Positions 7,501 to 13,874 of a stretch of DNA of 32,482 nt are shown here, one piece after another. The position numbers were made by a program, and so were the translations under genes. This stretch comes from an uncultured Lachnospiraceae bacterium (lineage in GTDB: Bacteria > Bacillota > Clostridia > Lachnospirales > Lachnospiraceae), in NCBI GenBank assembly GCA_947631605.1, contig CANRMC010000015.1, forward strand, positions 1-32,482, read 5' to 3'. The notes below the pieces were generated by a model. That model saw only the letters and a list, made by a program, of their open reading frames with translations, had not been told where the DNA came from and did no database searches. Numbering within the stretch: position 1 is the stretch's first letter; each line of letters opens with the position of its first letter.

Positions 7501-9931
7501 TTATGTTAAGGAAAATAATGCAGGCAGCTTTACAGAATATACCCTGCAAGCGTTCCAGCAGTATTTGAACCGACCTACCTGTCCGGAAAAATTGGTGATC
7601 CGGATAGGGGCAGAGGATGCGCTTGGAAATGTATCCAATATTACTGTATCGCAGTATGGCGGGGCAGCGCAGAGTTTCCTTGGCAATACAACAGGGGAAA
7701 TTGAAATTACTCCTTCCAGAGATGGAAACGGAACTCCGGTTCACGTAGAAGTTTTTGACGCAAATGAGAATAGTAATAATAAGAATTCCTATGATTGGAG
7801 TATTCTGGTAGACAGTCAAGTGCCGACATTGAATCTTGCTGTGCAGGATCCTGCATATAAAGATAATGATTCTGTCCTGAAAGGCGATCCTGTGATAGCC
7901 ATAAGCGACAGCGATAATATTCGGGTAACAGCAAGGGATATCGAGATCCAGACTCCGACTAGTACGATCCGCAGATCTGATTCCAGTCATCTGGGTACAA
8001 ACAAGCTGAGTGCTCTGTTAGGCAGAGGCGCCGTAGACGGAAAATATGTAATAAGAATCTCTGCTACGGATCCGGCAGGACACAGAGTGGAAAAAATGCT
8101 TTCATTCACGCTTGATAATACCATACCGGTGAATGAAATGAAGATTGCGAACGCTGCGCCGGCGAAGATGAATAAATACAACCGGACTTCGTATGACGGA
8201 ACGAAATATGGACAGTATTATAACGCAAACGTCACGTTTAATTACAGTGTAACAGATACGAATATCAAGAATGTTACCGTCTGGGATAATGGAAACGCTG
8301 TTTCAAGAAATCCAAACGGAACGGTTATCATTTCACAGGAAGGTTCACATACCGTATCCATTACGAGTGAAGATATGGCGGGCAATCAGGGAACCATGCG
8401 CAGCTTCACCTTTATCATTGATAAAACGGCGCCGGTTATAAATACAACATTGAACGGAAGCACTTATACGAATAATTCCGGCATCCGGTATCTGCGTGGA
8501 AATGGAACGCTGACCGTAACCGTAAATGAACTGAATAAAGATACGGACGATCTGACGCGCGTAGAGCGGATCACGCCGCCGTCCCAGAGTACCCAGACAA
8601 ATTCCGCAAAAATCGGCGAGGGTACAGCCGTTTACCAGGCGGAAGCGGATTATGAGGTTTCCTTTGTAGCAGTGGATCGGGCAGGTAATGTGAGTGCGGA
8701 GAGAACCGTACAGTTCCGTGTGGATAAAAATGCACCTGAACTCTCTATTTCCGGTATTGCAGACGGAGGCACCTCCACAAAGAGCGTCACTGTATCATAC
8801 GGAATTCAGGAAGCCTTTTACTGGGATATGGCTTCCGCCAAGATCAATATTTACAAAGGAATTGACGGACAGCGCGAAAAGCTTCTGAAAACCGTTGATT
8901 ATAATGCAAAGAATGCAAATTCCAGAATGTCGGAAACTTTCTCGGAGGACGGCGATTACCGGTTCGAGTTCACGGCGGAAGATAAAGCCGGAAATACGGC
9001 ACAGAAATCCTATTCATTCATTCTGGATGGAACGGCGCCTGTAGTTTCCCTGAGCGGTGTCAAGAATTATGATAAAACGAAGGAAAAAGTAACGATGGAA
9101 GTAACCGTTACCGAGGACTTCTTCACCAGCAACGAACTGACTTTGAAAGGAACCTTAACCGATGACACCGGTAAGAAGCAGAATCTGAAATTCGGTGCGT
9201 TTTCTGTAAACAGCAGCAGAGTTTCCAACATTGTCCAGCAGTTTACGGAAGACGGCGTATATGATCTGGAAGTTACTTCCAAGGATAAAGCCGGAAATAC
9301 AACTACGGAAACACTGCATTTCACGATTGATAATTCCGCGCCGGCGCTGGCGGATCTTTCCGCTTATGACGGAACGGTTATGAATGAATTTATCTGGAAC
9401 CTCTCCAATGATGATGTTGTAAATGACCTGACAGTATGCGATGTGGTTATATATCTGGACGGTACGGAATATGACGGATTGAATGATGTAGAAGACGGAA
9501 AACATGTCCTCCGTATCGTTGCAACCGATGAACTTGGAAATACAGTGGAGAAACAGTATGAATTCCTGCTGGATACCATTGCTCCGAATGTTATCATAAC
9601 AGGTGCGGAAGACGGCGGACGGCTGCTGGAGTCGACAGACGTAGGCGTATCCCTGCAGATTGACGGCGATATTCTTGATTCGGTAACACTGAACGGTGAA
9701 AATAAGACAATTACTGATAATGCATGTACCTTTACTGTAGATCGTTCGGGCGAGTTCGAACTGCTTGTCAAAGCGCATGACGGCGCCGGAAATACGGTGG
9801 AGAAGATGATACATTTTGAGTATGGAAGGAAATTCAACATTCTTTGGATCATTCTTCTCATTCTCCTCCTTCTGCTTCTTGCAGTTGTGATTATTCTTCT
9901 GGTAAGGAAAAGCAAAAAGGACAGAGCATAA
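4565..9931 (+). CDS. large surface protein with about 13 Ig-like modules and C-terminal membrane anchor
   Basis: This 1788-residue protein begins with a signal-type segment: basic start, hydrophobic core about 14-32, and possible cleavage after VSA near residue 41. It ends with a Leu/Ile-rich helix of about 25 residues and a short basic tail RKSKKDRA, so it is secreted but membrane-anchored at its C-terminus. There is no LPXTG sorting signal. Module boundaries recur as [FY]-x-[IVL]-D-x-x-[AP]-P, for example VIDNTAP, TIDNKPP, FILDGTAP and LLDTIAP. I count about 13. Each module ends in a D-x-x-G-N strand (KDKAGNT, EDKAGNT), typical of bacterial Ig-like repeats. Its role is probably adhesion or wall contact. 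It lies 13 bases after the acidic protein and before a terminator. The first half is visibly more AT-rich than the second. Confidence 0.9.
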   Translation: MKEIMKGKRNLASRIIAVLLSLVMVLSVLYVSNKDKEVSAEETLSEGTTPIDCTAPKIKVSGTSSAETDTKEITLKFYGNVNVSFGLNNIVADSGTVTYEYNGTYYSTGNSSDMNKISLCADSQEATIDIYVANEVIADGSEVNPLVTLKLQYAGDEEALKTKLGQATAKYDIMTQKLNIQTGLSTVNAGSTIPFDAETTEYVYGELLYGVTTESNGTVNDWQSDSAVTIGKSGNYYPHIQLKMNGTVVTETKVEKSPILCDSEPPTVSYISLNSGADAKGTVNGTTVTNAYITDTYTVSFTSSEAGTVSLTKDGEVVDITDQQVQKDQTKTVTIPQAKSTDAGQTVSYKLEVKDTLGNVAPNAPVISINYLSGNTTISDVKVNDKSVTENEKVITKKNSDGNVVISANVSADIEIKSVKLFQKEAGTDNYKETSALQPSQNNQYTFTLNNLAEGSNDYRIEVENAYAEKYDFDFTLVIDNTAPALPEFTLKTTTDGQSESVKPEDALTQKLSLHKNKDATVTLPFSDTTNISSLTVYAKVGDVTSQKQVINLNAKTIRSSVTSPEIPLSTFHAGLSENQIKGNEVKYYADVKDEAENSKEYLLFTVAYYKDELTVSEVSIENFELNPVAGAQAAAATVIESFTHDGKTGTLTNAYSYDISFTVTSDVELQKSDITLSANGNSLELEISSFEKSSEEDGIYVYKGKYELNNSLNGNTVTYKVQAKNSNDVTAEKEATILFIDILAPTVTEVKEELTYNVKNEMEDDTTWYRNLTVVYSASDAPETKESIASGIKKLEVSQDNGDYAEVSEQGGKYLVTVKASDDKQGTDIRLRVTDNAGNIYYYPGEEEFDTYHVDNAAPVVSLSVQDEKGNALTNGGRLSGIPQIVYSMTDDLYLKGNVTVSYPNGSTVTAFTTEGDPWTEKTAQGTFSLKTVLEEAEQTMSDGTYTITLKAEDTIGAITPVTFTFTIDNKPPEVTKIYVKENNAGSFTEYTLQAFQQYLNRPTCPEKLVIRIGAEDALGNVSNITVSQYGGAAQSFLGNTTGEIEITPSRDGNGTPVHVEVFDANENSNNKNSYDWSILVDSQVPTLNLAVQDPAYKDNDSVLKGDPVIAISDSDNIRVTARDIEIQTPTSTIRRSDSSHLGTNKLSALLGRGAVDGKYVIRISATDPAGHRVEKMLSFTLDNTIPVNEMKIANAAPAKMNKYNRTSYDGTKYGQYYNANVTFNYSVTDTNIKNVTVWDNGNAVSRNPNGTVIISQEGSHTVSITSEDMAGNQGTMRSFTFIIDKTAPVINTTLNGSTYTNNSGIRYLRGNGTLTVTVNELNKDTDDLTRVERITPPSQSTQTNSAKIGEGTAVYQAEADYEVSFVAVDRAGNVSAERTVQFRVDKNAPELSISGIADGGTSTKSVTVSYGIQEAFYWDMASAKINIYKGIDGQREKLLKTVDYNAKNANSRMSETFSEDGDYRFEFTAEDKAGNTAQKSYSFILDGTAPVVSLSGVKNYDKTKEKVTMEVTVTEDFFTSNELTLKGTLTDDTGKKQNLKFGAFSVNSSRVSNIVQQFTEDGVYDLEVTSKDKAGNTTTETLHFTIDNSAPALADLSAYDGTVMNEFIWNLSNDDVVNDLTVCDVVIYLDGTEYDGLNDVEDGKHVLRIVATDELGNTVEKQYEFLLDTIAPNVIITGAEDGGRLLESTDVGVSLQIDGDILDSVTLNGENKTITDNACTFTVDRSGEFELLVKAHDGAGNTVEKMIHFEYGRKFNILWIILLILLLLLLAVVIILLVRKSKKDRA

Positions 9932-9950
9932 TAATTATAAGTAATACTTT

Positions 9951-9992
9951 TTTAGCAGACTGTATCAGGCAGATGCGGTCTGCTAAATTTTT
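9951..9992 (+). terminator. rho-independent terminator after the Ig-like protein gene
   Basis: A perfect 10-bp stem, TTTAGCAGAC (9951-9960) with GTCTGCTAAA (9978-9987), closes a 17-base loop and runs into five T residues (9988-9992). A T run also precedes the left arm on the opposite side, but no minus-strand gene needs it. It closes the FHA-phosphatase-kinase unit. Confidence 0.85.
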
Positions 9993-10026
9993 AAAACAGG
10001 GAAAACGAAAAACGGAGGAATAGATA

Positions 10027-10995
10027 TTGGATTGGAAGAAATTAATTGACATATTGAAAGGACATAAAGTATTTATACAGACGCATAATTTTCCGGATCC
10101 GGATGCGATTGCCTGCGCCTATGGCATGCAGAAGTTTCTTGATTATCATGGGGTTCCCACTACTATCTGCTATAACGGGAGAGTGGACAAGATCAGCGTC
10201 ATGAAAATGATCGATAATTTTAATGTTCAGATGTTCCCGTATGATGAGCTGGATATTGCGGAGGAGGATTATGTGCTTCTTGTGGACGGGCAGAAATACA
10301 ATGCGAATCTGACGGATATTCCGGGAGATGAGGTGGCTTGTATCGACCATCATCCGACCGTAAAACAATGTGAGTATCTTTATCAGGATATCCGGATCGT
10401 GGGCGCCTGCTCAACACTGGTGGCGGAATATTTTTATAAAAGCGGTACCCCGCTTGATGAGGATACGGCTTCCGCATTGATGTACGGTATACGGATGGAT
10501 ACGGATTCCTTTGGAAGAGGCGTGACGCGGCTGGATATACAGATGTTTGAATTTTTGTTCCAGTATGCTAAGGTTTCACTGGTTGACCGGATGGTAAATG
10601 ATAATATTGAATTGGAGGATCTGCAGGCTTACGGCGCTGCGATCCGGAATATCAAGATTTACGGAAACACAGGAATCGCTTACATTCCTTTTGACTGTCA
10701 GGATGCGCTGGTGGCTATGATCTCTGATTTTATCCTGAAACTGCAATCCATTACAATTTCCGTTATTTATGCGGAAAAAGAAGGAGGACTTAAATTTTCC
10801 GTCCGGAGTGAGGAGGAAGGTATTCATGCCGGCAATCTGATCATGAAAGCACTGGAAGGACTGGGAAGCGGCGGCGGTCATTCGGGAATGGCAGGCGGGT
10901 TCATTCCGCCGGAATCCAGAATTCAGCCAAAGGCAGTGGAACATAAAGTGATTTATGAGAGATTTACGGATTTATTAGGAAATGCGGAGGCATAG
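10027..10995 (+). CDS. DHH/DHHA1 phosphoesterase, NrnA-like oligonucleotide or pAp phosphatase
   Basis: The 322-residue protein has the DHH phosphoesterase layout: NFPDPDA (21-27), an Asp at 87 in LVDG, DHH at 107-109, and Asp158 in RMDTD. A DHHA1 domain follows with GGGHSGMAGG near 281-290. NrnA-type members cleave short RNA oligonucleotides or 3'-phosphoadenosine 5'-phosphate using Mn2+; cyclic-dinucleotide or pGpG cleavage by relatives means the substrate is not settled. No membrane or GGDEF part is present, so it is not GdpP. The start is a TTG with GGAGGA at 10014-10019, eight bases upstream, and no better start in frame. It follows a terminator by 35 bases; no clear promoter was found in that gap. 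The HAD gene follows by four bases, suggesting an operon. Confidence 0.88.
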   Translation: MDWKKLIDILKGHKVFIQTHNFPDPDAIACAYGMQKFLDYHGVPTTICYNGRVDKISVMKMIDNFNVQMFPYDELDIAEEDYVLLVDGQKYNANLTDIPGDEVACIDHHPTVKQCEYLYQDIRIVGACSTLVAEYFYKSGTPLDEDTASALMYGIRMDTDSFGRGVTRLDIQMFEFLFQYAKVSLVDRMVNDNIELEDLQAYGAAIRNIKIYGNTGIAYIPFDCQDALVAMISDFILKLQSITISVIYAEKEGGLKFSVRSEEEGIHAGNLIMKALEGLGSGGGHSGMAGGFIPPESRIQPKAVEHKVIYERFTDLLGNAEA

Positions 10996-10999
10996 CGGA

Positions 11000-11650
11000 A
11001 TGTATCAGGCAGTTGTGTTCGATATGGACGGCGTGATTTTCGACTCTGAAAAAATCTATCGGTTATGCGAACTGGAACAGGGAAGGAAATACCATTTGCC
11101 GGAGGATAAAATTGAAATTCTCTGCGAACGGATCGCCGGCGGAACCAAAGAGGGAAACCGGAAACATTTTGAGGAATTATTTGGAACAGAAATTGATTAT
11201 TATACCTATCGGGAAGGCGTGATCCAGGGTGTGGACCGTTATGCGGAAGAGCATGGATTGGATTTAAAACAAGGGGTACGCGAGCTGCTTATTTTCCTGA
11301 AAGAACGTGGAATTAAGATTGCCCTTGCAACATCTACCCGGCGGGAACGGGCGGAGAAGCATTTAAAATCTCATAATATATATGATTATTTTGACGAGTT
11401 CGTATTCGGCGACATGGTGAGTAAGGGAAAGCCGGCGCCTGACATTTATCTGAAAGCCTGTGAGAAACTGGGTGTGAAGGCAGCGGATGCAGTTGCAGTG
11501 GAGGATTCTGTAAACGGAGTGATCTCCGCCGGAACGGCAGGGCTTTACACTGTCATGGTGATCGACCTTATTCAGCCGAATGATACGGTACGGCAGTATG
11601 CCGGAAAAATCTGCGATGTAATAACGGAAATTGAAGATTTATTTTCCTAG
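11000..11650 (+). CDS. HAD-superfamily phosphatase/phosphomutase, beta-phosphoglucomutase-like
   Basis: The 216-residue protein shows all HAD motifs: DMDG with Asp8 and Asp10 (motif I), TST at 111-113 (II), Lys144 in SKGKPAPD (III) and VEDS with Glu168/Asp169 (IV). A helical cap lies between motifs I and II. The sequence resembles the beta-PGM/GPH subgroup, which acts on small sugar phosphates; the substrate cannot be read from the sequence. I chose ATG 11000 because GGAGG at 10986-10990 is nine bases upstream and the protein then starts directly at strand 1. An in-frame ATG at 10982 lies inside the preceding gene and would add six residues. Cotranscription with the DHH gene is likely. Confidence 0.88.
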   Translation: MYQAVVFDMDGVIFDSEKIYRLCELEQGRKYHLPEDKIEILCERIAGGTKEGNRKHFEELFGTEIDYYTYREGVIQGVDRYAEEHGLDLKQGVRELLIFLKERGIKIALATSTRRERAEKHLKSHNIYDYFDEFVFGDMVSKGKPAPDIYLKACEKLGVKAADAVAVEDSVNGVISAGTAGLYTVMVIDLIQPNDTVRQYAGKICDVITEIEDLFS

Positions 11651-11663
11651 GACAGGACTTGTT

Positions 11664-11693
11664 GTCATATTTTTTCATCTTTACGCATAGAAT
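11664..11693 (+). promoter_or_regulatory. sigma-E-like sporulation promoter
   Basis: GTCATATT (11664-11671), a 14-base spacer and CATAGAAT (11686-11693) closely match the Bacillus/Clostridium mother-cell sigma-E elements (-35 near KMATATT, -10 near CATACAAT, spacer 14-15). Transcription would start near 11700, leaving a leader of about 18 bases with a GGTGGGAG ribosome site before ATG 11718. A sigma-A reading (TTGTCA with TAGAAT, 20-base spacer) fits less well. Confidence 0.65.
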
Positions 11694-11717
11694 GACAGTG
11701 AAAGGTGGGAGAATTTT

Positions 11718-12080
11718 ATGACAAAGGGATTTAAAGCCGGATGTGTGATGAAATCGCTGGTTCTGGCTTATGTAGTCACAGGAATACTTCTGCTGGCGCT
11801 GGCATTCTGCGTATATAAGCTGGGACTTTCGGAAAATGTAGTGAACCTGTGTATCATTTTCGTATATGTTTTTGCCTCTTTTATCGGAGGTTTCTCCATC
11901 GGGAAAATGATGAAGGAAAAGAAATTCCTGTGGGGGGCATTGACCGGTGCGGCGTACATAGTAATCATTATTGCAGCGTCTTTTCTTGCAGAGGGGAATG
12001 TCAATCTGGCAGGTACGGAATTTTTAAGCGCAGCGCTTCTTTGTCTCGGAGGCGGAACACTCGGAGGAATGCTGAGCTGA
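11718..12080 (+). CDS. TIGR04086/YrzE-type small membrane protein
   Basis: The protein has 120 residues with four predicted membrane helices (about 13-35, 39-62, 69-90 and 97-118) separated by short loops, one being basic (KMMKEKK). Length, Gly-rich helices and position just upstream of the SCIFF genes match the TIGR04086 family of Firmicutes, whose function is unknown. GGTGGGAG at 11704-11711 sets the ATG. A sigma-E-like promoter lies directly upstream and a strong terminator directly downstream, so it looks like a single-gene transcript, possibly made in the mother cell during sporulation (inference). Confidence 0.8.
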   Translation: MTKGFKAGCVMKSLVLAYVVTGILLLALAFCVYKLGLSENVVNLCIIFVYVFASFIGGFSIGKMMKEKKFLWGALTGAAYIVIIIAASFLAEGNVNLAGTEFLSAALLCLGGGTLGGMLS

Positions 12081-12101
12081 AAAAAAGTGAATCATGAATC
12101 G

Positions 12102-12131
12102 GGAACTGCCTGTTTCGGCAGTTCCTTTTTT
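12102..12131 (+). terminator. rho-independent terminator between TIGR04086 gene and scfA
   Basis: A perfect 9-bp stem GGAACTGCC (12102-12110) and GGCAGTTCC (12117-12125) encloses a 6-base loop TGTTTC and is followed by six T residues. It separates the membrane-protein transcript from the SCIFF operon. Confidence 0.92.
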
Positions 12132-12137
12132 GCAATG

Positions 12138-12182
12138 AAAGGAAAAATACAGGAAAAATGCTTTTCAACAGGAAAAACCTGT
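12138..12182 (+). promoter_or_regulatory. repeated AGGAAAAA boxes and palindrome over the scfA promoter
   Basis: AAAGGAAAAA (12138-12147), ACAGGAAAAA (12149-12158) and ACAGGAAAAA (12168-12177) are spaced 11 and 19 bases apart, near whole helical turns. The last overlaps an inverted repeat ACAGG-N5-CCTGT (12168-12182) exactly between the -35 and -10 elements. This is a candidate operator; no regulator is identified. Confidence 0.4.
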
Positions 12183-12190
12183 GCTATAAT
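12162..12190 (+). promoter_or_regulatory. sigma-A-type promoter of scfA
   Basis: TTTTCA (12162-12167), a 17-base spacer and a perfect TATAAT (12185-12190) with an extended TG at 12182-12183. Start would be near 12197, giving a leader of about 32 bases with AGAAGGAG at 12213-12220 before the scfA ATG. Confidence 0.75.
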
Positions 12191-12228
12191 CTTCAAATAG
12201 ACGTTTGAAACCAGAAGGAGAATAAATC

Positions 12229-12369
12229 ATGGAAAGAATTAAGACATTAACATCAAATACTTTAAAGAATACGATGGAAAAGGGCGGATGCGGTGAGTGC
12301 CAGACATCCTGCCAGTCCGCATGCAAGACTTCATGCACAGTCGGAAATCAGAGCTGCGAGAATAAATAA
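12229..12369 (+). CDS. scfA: SCIFF ranthipeptide precursor (six cysteines in forty-five residues)
   Basis: This 46-residue gene is easily missed by size filters. It has a leader with the characteristic RIKTLTSNTLKN-like start and a core GGCGECQTSCQSACKTSC with six cysteines at 21, 24, 28, 32, 36 and 43. This is the SCIFF family (TIGR03973), nearly invariant in Clostridia. The maturase encoded next joins cysteines to acceptor residues by thioether bonds; from memory, the C. thermocellum homologue CteA carries a Cys32-Thr37 bond, and both residues sit at those positions here. The start has AGAAGGAG eight bases upstream and its own promoter. A hairpin separates it from scfB. The function of mature SCIFF is unsettled; a signalling role has been proposed. 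Confidence 0.95.
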   Translation: MERIKTLTSNTLKNTMEKGGCGECQTSCQSACKTSCTVGNQSCENK

Positions 12370-12400
12370 AACAGCCGAAAATGTGAGTGTATACAGCTTA

Positions 12401-12430
12401 AAGGGGGACCGTCAGTTGATAGTCCTCTTT
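12401..12430 (+). promoter_or_regulatory. intercistronic hairpin between scfA and scfB, possible attenuator
   Basis: A 9-bp stem, AAGGGGGAC (12401-12409) with GTCCTCTTT at 12422-12430, has two G-T pairs and a 12-base loop. It lacks a separate T tract beyond the stem, so it would be a leaky terminator or a 3' stabiliser of the scfA message. Either would give more precursor than maturase, which fits substrate and enzyme needs (inference). Confidence 0.5.
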
Positions 12431-12456
12431 AGTTGCGTATATACAAAGGAGTAATT

Positions 12457-13827
12457 ATGGTACATCAGTACAAGAATAACGGCTACAATATGGTACTGGA
12501 TGTCTGCAGCGGTTCGGTGCATGTGGTGGACGATCTGGTTTACGATATCATAGAGATCTGTGAGAACCGTTCCAAACAGGAAGTTGTAGAAACACTTCTC
12601 GCAAGCGGCAAATGCTATGGGAAGGAAGACATAGAAGAAGCCTATGATGAGGTAGAGGCGCTCCGGGAGAATGGACAGCTCTTTACAGAGGATGTTTATC
12701 AGGACACGATCGTGGATTTCAAAAAACGAAAAACCGTCGTAAAGGCATTATGCCTCCATATTGCGCATGACTGTAACCTTGCCTGTAAATACTGCTTTGC
12801 CGAAGAAGGCGAGTATAAGGGCAGACGGGCGCTGATGAGCTACGAAGTAGGAAAGCAGGCGCTGGATTTTCTGATCGCAAATTCCGGAAACCGGGTAAAT
12901 CTTGAGGTGGATTTCTTCGGCGGAGAGCCGCTTATGAATTTTGACGTAGTGAAACGTCTGGTGGAATACGGCAGAAGCCGGGAGGCGGAATGTAACAAGA
13001 AATTCCGTTTCACCCTTACCACAAACGGAATCCTGTTGGATGAGGATATTATGGACTTTGCTAATCGTGAGATGGCAAATGTAGTCCTTAGTATAGATGG
13101 AAGAAAAGAAGTAAATGACAGAATGCGGCCGTCCCGTAACGGAAAAGGAAGCTATGATATCATTCTTCCGAAATTCCGGAAGTTCCGGGAAATGCGGGGC
13201 GACAAGAGTTATTATGTGCGCGGTACATTTACCCATTATAATCTGGATTTTTGTGAGGATGTGATCGCCTTGGCGGACGCGGGCTTCGACCAGATTTCCG
13301 TAGAGCCTGTGGTTGCCCAGCCGGATTGCGATTATGCTATCCGGGAGGAAGATGTCGGAAGGATCTGTGAAGAATATGACCGTCTGGCGAAGGAGCTGAT
13401 CCGCAGGGCAAAAGAAGGACGTCCCGTGAATTTCTTTCATTTCATGATCGACCTTACCGGCGGACCATGTGTTTATAAACGGCTTTCGGGCTGCGGCTCC
13501 GGAACGGAGTATCTGGCGGTAACGCCTTGGGGAGATCTGTATCCCTGCCATCAGTTTGTGGGCATGGAAGATTTTAAGGTAGGAGACGTTTTTTGCGGCG
13601 TAGAAAAGACGGAGATCGTGGACGAGTTCAAACTCTGCAACGTTTATGCCAAGGAAAAATGCAGGAACTGTTTTGCAAGATTTTATTGCAGCGGCGGCTG
13701 TGCGGCAAATTCCTATCAGTTCCATAACAGCATTACAGACTGCTATGACATTGGATGCGAACTGGAGAAAAAACGCGTGGAGTGTGCGCTGATGGTGAAG
13801 GCGGCACTTTCGGATATGAGCGAATAA
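12457..13827 (+). CDS. scfB: SCIFF peptide radical SAM maturase (SPASM, ranthipeptide synthase)
   Basis: The 456-residue enzyme has a RiPP-recognition-like N-terminal domain (about 1-80) that binds the precursor leader. The radical SAM core has C-x3-C-x2-C at Cys106, Cys110 and Cys113, and a GGEP SAM-binding motif (FFGGEP). The C-terminal SPASM/twitch part is Cys-rich (CGSG, YPCHQF, KCRNCFARFYC, GGC, DIGC), for two auxiliary 4Fe-4S clusters. It matches the TIGR03974 maturase family and installs thioether bonds in ScfA. I chose ATG 12457, with AAAGGAG at 12445-12451 five bases upstream, over an in-frame TTG at 12433 that would place the ribosome site inside the protein. secDF follows 47 bases later, without a convincing terminator. 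Confidence 0.95.
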   Translation: MVHQYKNNGYNMVLDVCSGSVHVVDDLVYDIIEICENRSKQEVVETLLASGKCYGKEDIEEAYDEVEALRENGQLFTEDVYQDTIVDFKKRKTVVKALCLHIAHDCNLACKYCFAEEGEYKGRRALMSYEVGKQALDFLIANSGNRVNLEVDFFGGEPLMNFDVVKRLVEYGRSREAECNKKFRFTLTTNGILLDEDIMDFANREMANVVLSIDGRKEVNDRMRPSRNGKGSYDIILPKFRKFREMRGDKSYYVRGTFTHYNLDFCEDVIALADAGFDQISVEPVVAQPDCDYAIREEDVGRICEEYDRLAKELIRRAKEGRPVNFFHFMIDLTGGPCVYKRLSGCGSGTEYLAVTPWGDLYPCHQFVGMEDFKVGDVFCGVEKTEIVDEFKLCNVYAKEKCRNCFARFYCSGGCAANSYQFHNSITDCYDIGCELEKKRVECALMVKAALSDMSE

Positions 13828-13874
13828 ATGGTATGTTTTGTACCATAATATAGAGATAAAAAGAGGAGAAGACG

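Noticed and set aside
7286..9814. Minus-strand open frames of 219 and 234 codons within the Ig-like gene
   Set aside because: The plus-strand repeats are clear, and the antisense peptides show no domain.
12433..12456. TTG start for scfB
   Set aside because: The extra eight residues would include the AAAGGAG ribosome site that serves ATG 12457.
13828..13846. ATGGTA-N7-TACCAT inverted repeat between scfB and secDF
   Set aside because: The stem is only 6 bp with two G-C pairs per arm and no T tract; too weak to call a terminator.
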